Shown here in pieces: positions 60,050 through 64,000 of a DNA stretch of 64,000 nucleotides. A model generated the notes under the pieces. The model searched no databases, was not told the DNA's origin, and saw nothing but the letters and a program-made list of their open reading frames with translations. Origin of the DNA: Bacteroidota bacterium (GTDB taxonomy: Bacteria; Bacteroidota; Bacteroidia; Flavobacteriales_F; PHOS-HE28); NCBI GenBank assembly GCA_018267055.1, contig JAFDZF010000100.1, positions 1-64,000 of the forward strand, given 5' to 3'. Made by a program: the position numbers and the translations under genes. Positions within the stretch are counted from its first letter, which is position 1; every line of letters begins with the position of its first letter.

Positions 60050-60688
60050 ATGGCCATCTCCCCTATTTTGTACCGGCGTCCCATCGCCCCGCTCCCCGCT
60101 TTGCTGCTGTTCGCCTGGCCGCTCGCAGGCCTGCTCCTGTTCTCGACCGCCACCGCCCAGACGCGGCAGGCCCGGTTCAGCATCCTCAAGGGCGGGGAGG
60201 AAGTGGGCAGCATCCACGTGCTGTGCGCCACCGCCGGCCCGCGCACCGTGTATGCGGCGACCTCCTACTCCGAACTGGACGTGGTGTGGAAGCAGGTGGT
60301 GCGCACCTCCATGGGGGCCGAGTACCTGGACGGATCGCTCACCGCATGCCATTCCGCATTGCGGGTGAACGATGCCCTCCGCGACTCCAGCAACATGGTC
60401 ACGCGGGAAGGCCGGTCCACCTGCTACGTGCACCCGCGCCCGCCCTTCGCCTATGCCGGCGGCTCGCAATGGACCACCGCTCGGATGTACTTCGAGGAGC
60501 CCGTGGGCCAGCCGACCGTCTTCGTGGAGAGCGTGATGCAGGACTGCCCCCTGCGCCGGACCGGCGCCGGCACCTATACGCTCACGTTCCCGAACAAGAG
60601 CGAGAACCACTACGTGTATGCGAACGGCGTGCTGCAGGAAGTGCGGGTGGACCGCACGCTGATCGACCTGGTGTTCCGCCGGACCTGA
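60050..60688 (+). CDS. DUF6134-like exported protein
   Basis: A 212-residue protein with a signal peptide (about 1-36, ending FSTATAQ). The mature part (RFSILKGGEEVGSIHVLCATAGPRTVYAATSYSELDVVWK, YFEEPVGQPTVFVE, LTFPNKSENHYVYANGVLQEVRVDRTLIDLVF) matches DUF6134, a periplasmic beta-rich family of Bacteroidota, function unknown. It ends 7 bases before the convergent GT39-like gene. Confidence 0.78.
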   Translation: MAISPILYRRPIAPLPALLLFAWPLAGLLLFSTATAQTRQARFSILKGGEEVGSIHVLCATAGPRTVYAATSYSELDVVWKQVVRTSMGAEYLDGSLTACHSALRVNDALRDSSNMVTREGRSTCYVHPRPPFAYAGGSQWTTARMYFEEPVGQPTVFVESVMQDCPLRRTGAGTYTLTFPNKSENHYVYANGVLQEVRVDRTLIDLVFRRT

Positions 60689-60695
60689 ACCGCCA

Positions 60696-62687
60696 TCAGG
60701 GCATCGGGGGCGTACCCGCCGGCGCCCCGATGAGCACGCCGTCGCGGAACTCGCCTTCGCGCAGCACCTGGCCGTCCTTGATGTAGCGGCCGTGGCCGTT
60801 GAGCTTCCCGTTGGTCCACTCGCCCACCACCAGCACGCCGTCGGTGCGGCGCAGGGTGCCCTGCCCCATGATGGTGTCGTTGCGCCAGGTGCCGGTGAAC
60901 TCGCTGCCGTCGCGCCCGAGCAGGCGTCCTTCGCCGTTCTTCAGCCCGTCCTTCCAGGGGCCGTGGTAGCCGAAGCGGGGATCGAACGAGAAGAGGTAGG
61001 TGATCTGCTTGGCATTGCTCCGCGAGGGCACCGAATGCAGCAGCTTGAACTTCGAGGGGTCGCGCTGCAGCAGCGGGCCGAGGTAGCGGCGCACATCAGC
61101 GAAGCCCAGTTGGTCGATCACCACGTACGACACCCGGCGCCGCTCCAGGTCGGCCGCCATCTCCCCGGGGTCGGCGGTCTTGGCGAAACCGGTGACGTAG
61201 CGCCCGGAGAAGAGGTAGAACAGGGAGGGCTTGCGGCAGCACACCACGGTGGAGGTATCACGCGGCGTATGCTCGGACGCCCATTTGGCGATGCGGATGT
61301 ACTCCTCGAACCGCTCCGGATAGGCGTTCATCCGGTCGGCCGCCAGCGACCGCACACATGGAGCATAGACCCGCTTCGCACGCGGGTCCACCCGCACGAT
61401 GCGCTCCTTGCTCAGCTCGTTCAGCTTCTTCTGGTCGTAATCGCGTCCCTCGAGCAGTACGTGGCTGTTGCTGAACGACAGCAGGATGAACACCACGGGC
61501 ACCACCGGCACCCAGACCAGGGGCTTCAGCAGGCCGAAGCGGCGGACGCACCAGGCGCTCCCGGCATAAAGGCCGAGCAAAGCCAGGAACATCAGCAGGG
61601 GGATCAGCGGAAGGATGAACCGCGGCCCCACCCATACCTGCGGCCAGAGCAGCAGCATGGCCATGTTGAGCGCCAGCAGCAGCAGCACCAGCCAGCGGTA
61701 GCGACCGGTGGCCCAGGCCCCCGCGCATACGGCCACCACGATCGCCGCGGCCAGGGGCCATTCCTTCGTTCGCTGGATCTTGAAGGCGCTGGCCTTGCCC
61801 GTCCAGGGCATCAGGGCGCCGGGCACCTCGCGGAAGAAATACCGCTGCGCATTGGACAGCACGCGGTGCGTCCAATCCGGCAGCTGCATGGTGCCCTTCT
61901 CGGGGCGGTACGGGTTCACGCTGAGCAGCTGCCGCACGTACGAGCTGCCGCCCAATGCACGCGAGCGGAGCTGCCAGGGCACCTGCGACAGCAGCACCAC
62001 GCCCACGAACAGGAAGGCGAGCTTGATGCGCTTCGTCAAGAGCAGGTGCGCGCCCAGGGCCCCCACCACGGCGAGGCCCGCGGTGCGGATGTAGAGCATG
62101 AGGATGCTGGAGGCGATGAGCAGGACGACCCACGCGATGCGCCTCCTGCCCGGCCCGGCGTCCAGCACGCCGCCGTAGGCGAACAGCGTCACCGCCATGC
62201 ACAGGAGGAACGGCACCTCGCTCATCATGATGGTGGAATAGCCCAGCAGGTGCGCGTTCATCATGCACACCAGCACGGTCGCGGCCGCCAGCTCCCGGCT
62301 ACCGCTCCACCGCTTGAACACCACGAACAGCAGCATCAGTGCGGCCCATAGGAACAGGCCGTTCATCCAGGTGAGCGTGGTGATCTCCGTGATCCCCACC
62401 TTCATCATCGCCGCCATGAGGAACGGGTAGCCCGGCGGGAAGTGGTTGTGGGGCGGCGCGCTGATGTTGCTCACATCGGAGAAGCCCTGGCCTGTGGCGA
62501 GGGACTTCGCCAGCACGAAGTAGTCGGCGTTGTCGCCGCCCAGCGACACGTGCTCGTCCTTGATCCGCTGGAACAGGGAGATGAACACGAGGGTCAACAC
62601 CCCCATGTAGAGGTAAGTGGGCCAGCGGCGCTGGGCGTAGGGAACACGGGCGGCCTTGCCCTTCTTGGAAGCGATGGGATCAGCCAC
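60696..62687 (-). CDS. GT39/ArnT-like membrane glycosyltransferase with C-terminal MORN repeats
   Basis: A 663-residue polytopic protein. The first 420 residues hold about ten membrane helices with an acidic loop-1 motif (GGDNADYFVLAKSLATGQG) and PPHNHFPPGYPFL, the layout of GT-C enzymes that use lipid-linked sugars. Residues about 430-575 form a soluble domain (ERIVRVDPRAKRVYAPC, EYIRIAKWASEHTP). The last 80 residues are MORN-type repeats (GYHGPWKDGLKNGEGRLLG, EFTGTWRNDTIMGQGTLRR, VVGEWTNGKLNGHGRYI). The N-terminal part after the start at 62687 is basic and cytosolic. The fusion is unusual. Substrate unknown. Confidence 0.82.
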   Translation of the reverse strand: MADPIASKKGKAARVPYAQRRWPTYLYMGVLTLVFISLFQRIKDEHVSLGGDNADYFVLAKSLATGQGFSDVSNISAPPHNHFPPGYPFLMAAMMKVGITEITTLTWMNGLFLWAALMLLFVVFKRWSGSRELAAATVLVCMMNAHLLGYSTIMMSEVPFLLCMAVTLFAYGGVLDAGPGRRRIAWVVLLIASSILMLYIRTAGLAVVGALGAHLLLTKRIKLAFLFVGVVLLSQVPWQLRSRALGGSSYVRQLLSVNPYRPEKGTMQLPDWTHRVLSNAQRYFFREVPGALMPWTGKASAFKIQRTKEWPLAAAIVVAVCAGAWATGRYRWLVLLLLALNMAMLLLWPQVWVGPRFILPLIPLLMFLALLGLYAGSAWCVRRFGLLKPLVWVPVVPVVFILLSFSNSHVLLEGRDYDQKKLNELSKERIVRVDPRAKRVYAPCVRSLAADRMNAYPERFEEYIRIAKWASEHTPRDTSTVVCCRKPSLFYLFSGRYVTGFAKTADPGEMAADLERRRVSYVVIDQLGFADVRRYLGPLLQRDPSKFKLLHSVPSRSNAKQITYLFSFDPRFGYHGPWKDGLKNGEGRLLGRDGSEFTGTWRNDTIMGQGTLRRTDGVLVVGEWTNGKLNGHGRYIKDGQVLREGEFRDGVLIGAPAGTPPMP

Positions 62688-62756
62688 GGGCGGTCAGGGA
62701 TTCCTGGTGGGGAAAGGATCGGTGCACGTCGACGTTCTGCAGGGCGACAAAGTAAG

Positions 62757-62764
62757 AGCGGGCG
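62757..62764 (-). promoter_or_regulatory. -7-like box of the GT39-MORN gene
   Basis: The minus strand reads TACTTTGT (TA-C-TTTG), 69 bases before the ATG at 62687. Confidence 0.4.
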
Positions 62765-62836
62765 ATGGAGGACATCGCCCCCGGACGCGGGCAAAGGCCA
62801 CGACGCTGCCTGGCGCTCGGAAGCTTGCGCGAAGGA

Positions 62837-62844
62837 TACCTTCG
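62837..62844 (+). promoter_or_regulatory. -7 promoter box of the SIMPL-like gene
   Basis: TACCTTCG, one base from TAnnTTTG, ends 4 bases before the ATG at 62849. Confidence 0.4.
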
Positions 62845-62848
62845 GCCC

Positions 62849-63568
62849 ATGCGCTTCCCCACCCGTTCCGCCGCCCTGCTGGCCCTGGCCCTGCCCGGCC
62901 TGCTCGCCGCCCAAACGCTCACCGAGAGCTACATCGAGCTCACCGTGACCGACACCCTGCCGATTGCGACCAAGAACATCGTGTACGAGGTGACCCCGAC
63001 CGACGAGGCCGCGGCCGAGGTGGTGTACGACGACAACACGGACTACGACAAGGTGCAGCGTGAAGCGGCCGAGCGCGGGCGGAAGCTGAAGGAGCGGCTG
63101 GAGAAGGACCTGAAGGCGCAGGGCTATACGCTGACCGACGCGGCCCCGACGTACGGCGACCCGTACACGATCAGCGCCTACGAAGGCGAGGGAGAAGGGG
63201 TCGCCCCCGCGGTGCGTGTGAGCGTGCGGACCGAAGCCGAACTGAAGAAGCTGGTGGCCTGGCTGCGCGGGCGCGGCAAGCTGGAGGGGCACGTCGCGGA
63301 ATGGAACTACGACAATGCCACGGACCCCGGCTCCGCCTTGATCGCCGCGCTCTTCAAGCAGGCCCAGAAACGCGCCGACCAACTGGCGACCCTGGGCGGA
63401 CGCAAGCTGGGCAAGCTGCTGCTGGTGCGCGACCCGCAGCAGAAGGAGCTCACCTTCCAGGATTTCATCCGCATGATGGACGAGCGCGACCGGGGGAACG
63501 GCGACCTGGACCGGATGGTCCGCGCGCGTATGCGCAGCATGACCTTCCGCTTCGCCTTCGCCGACTGA
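62849..63568 (+). CDS. SIMPL/DUF541-like exported protein
   Basis: A 239-residue protein starting at 62849 with a signal peptide (MRFPTRSAALLALALPGLLAAQ). The body alternates strands and helices; the stretch LIAALFKQAQKRADQLATLGGRKLGKLLLVRDP near residue 165 is the typical SIMPL (DUF541) helix where A-x-x-x-A-x-x-L-A recurs. An acidic segment (about 100-130, EGEGEGVAP) is unusual. Such proteins sit in the periplasm; function unclear. Its stop overlaps the next start by one base (TGATG). Confidence 0.7.
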   Translation: MRFPTRSAALLALALPGLLAAQTLTESYIELTVTDTLPIATKNIVYEVTPTDEAAAEVVYDDNTDYDKVQREAAERGRKLKERLEKDLKAQGYTLTDAAPTYGDPYTISAYEGEGEGVAPAVRVSVRTEAELKKLVAWLRGRGKLEGHVAEWNYDNATDPGSALIAALFKQAQKRADQLATLGGRKLGKLLLVRDPQQKELTFQDFIRMMDERDRGNGDLDRMVRARMRSMTFRFAFAD

Positions 63569-64000
63569 TGCCCGACCTCGACGCGCACTACTGGGCCGAC
63601 CGCTACCGCACGGGCGACGCGCCCTGGGACATCGGCCATGCGAGCGCGCCGCTGCAGGCCTACTTCGACCAGCTCGACCGCAAGGACCTGCGCATCCTGA
63701 TCCCCGGCGGCGGGCGGGCATACGAGGCCGAGCACCTGCACCGCAACGGCTTCACCCACGTGTTCGTGATCGATCTCACGGACGCGCCGTTCCAGGACCT
63801 GCTGCGCCGCTGCCCGGACTTCCCGCGCGACCATCTTCTCGTGGGCGACTTCTTCGCGCACGACGCGTCGTACGACCGCATCGTCGAGCAGACCTTCCTC
63901 TCCGCCCTCGACCCCGGGCTGCGGCCACGGTACGTGCGGAAGATGCACGCGCTGCTCCGGCCCGGCGGACGCCTGGTGGGTGTGCTGTTCAATGATCCGC
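63568..64000 (+). CDS. TPMT-family methyltransferase, 3' end outside window
   Basis: The ATG at 63568 overlaps the previous stop. The visible 144 residues (HYWADRYRTGDAPWDIGHASAPLQAYFD, LIPGGGRAYEAEHLHRNGFTHVFVIDLTDAPF, LLVGDFFAHDASYDRIVEQTFLSALDPGLRPRYVRKMHALLRPGGRLVGVLF) match thiopurine S-methyltransferase-like (TPMT) enzymes: W at the substrate pocket, GGG motif I, and the EQTF acid after motif II. These methylate thiols or arsenite-like compounds. The window ends before the last 50-60 residues expected for the family. Confidence 0.9.
   Translation, partial: MPDLDAHYWADRYRTGDAPWDIGHASAPLQAYFDQLDRKDLRILIPGGGRAYEAEHLHRNGFTHVFVIDLTDAPFQDLLRRCPDFPRDHLLVGDFFAHDASYDRIVEQTFLSALDPGLRPRYVRKMHALLRPGGRLVGVLFNDP

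Overview
The window is a gene-dense stretch of a GC-rich member of the Bacteroidota (by eye about two thirds G+C), most likely a Flavobacteriales-type lineage. The evidence is the type IX secretion (T9SS) sorting tails on five secreted proteins (type A on the subtilase and the PNGase F-like protein, type B on three adhesin-like proteins), a TPR/PD40/OmpA envelope protein with the PorE domain order, the DUF4421 and DUF6134 families, SprB-like repeats, and the Bacteroidota -7 element TAnnTTTG (often TAnnTTCG here) just upstream of many starts. One tRNA gene is present. I see no rRNA, CRISPR array, prophage or insertion sequence. No gene-free stretch exceeds 300 bases; the longest (47119-47341) holds nothing I can name.

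Layout: 1-5460 is a four-gene run: a nitroreductase-like protein cut by the window edge, a GNAT-like acyltransferase, a 7TMR-DISM histidine kinase and a receiver-PAS-kinase protein. 5526-6041 is a small secreted protein. 6135-9913 is the phenylacetyl-CoA epoxidase locus, with paaE divergent from paaABCD. 9975-13514 holds envelope glycan genes (two glycosyltransferases and a polytopic protein). 13653-18725 is a tightly packed co-directional run: MORN-type repeat protein, mnmA, a lipoprotein, a T9SS-exported subtilase and aat. 18722-22859 (minus) holds Kdo genes (KdsC-like phosphatase, a transaldolase-CBS fusion, kdsA), a FAH-family hydrolase and a DnaQ-like exonuclease. 22926-29350 (minus) holds the PorE-like protein, a 2-oxoacid dehydrogenase E2, a GT2 fused to a degenerate sugar phosphotransferase, and recR. 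29436-31228 holds a saccharopine dehydrogenase-family enzyme and an LprI-like protein.

31232-35576 contains trmN6, rimM and rpsP on the minus strand, with a GH20 hexosaminidase inserted in opposite orientation between rimM and rpsP. 35675-38924 holds a DUF4421 protein and a MarR-centred trio (SnoaL-like, FAD monooxygenase, MarR) with related AT-rich operator candidates. 39064-41295 holds a PNGase F-like secreted glycoamidase and an ORF6N gene bracketed by nearly identical long palindromes. 41398-48677 holds dnaE, a SprB/PKD adhesin, thioredoxin and a DUF58 protein. 48772-52274 holds tRNA-Asp, a GNAT, DUF3224, DUF1801 and RecQ. 52429-56137 is a tandem pair of choice-of-anchor-L adhesins, the first broken by a one-base frameshift. 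56243-58746 is a GbsR-like regulator plus methyltransferase and TIGR01777 genes sharing a TTTCA-N8-TGAAA operator candidate. 58792-64000 holds a lipoprotein, a DUF6134 protein, a GT39-like protein with a MORN tail, a SIMPL-like protein and a TPMT-family methyltransferase cut by the window end.

Functionally the window mixes housekeeping (dnaE, rpsP, rimM, trmN6, mnmA, aat, recR, recQ, trxA), aromatic catabolism (paa), LPS and glycan synthesis, and a T9SS secretome able to act on host or environmental glycoproteins (PNGase F-like, hexosaminidase, subtilase, adhesins). The observations I rank highest are the transaldolase-CBS fusion in the Kdo locus, the palindrome-bracketed ORF6N gene, and the acyltransferase/two-kinase cluster at the left edge. 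All functions are read from sequence only.
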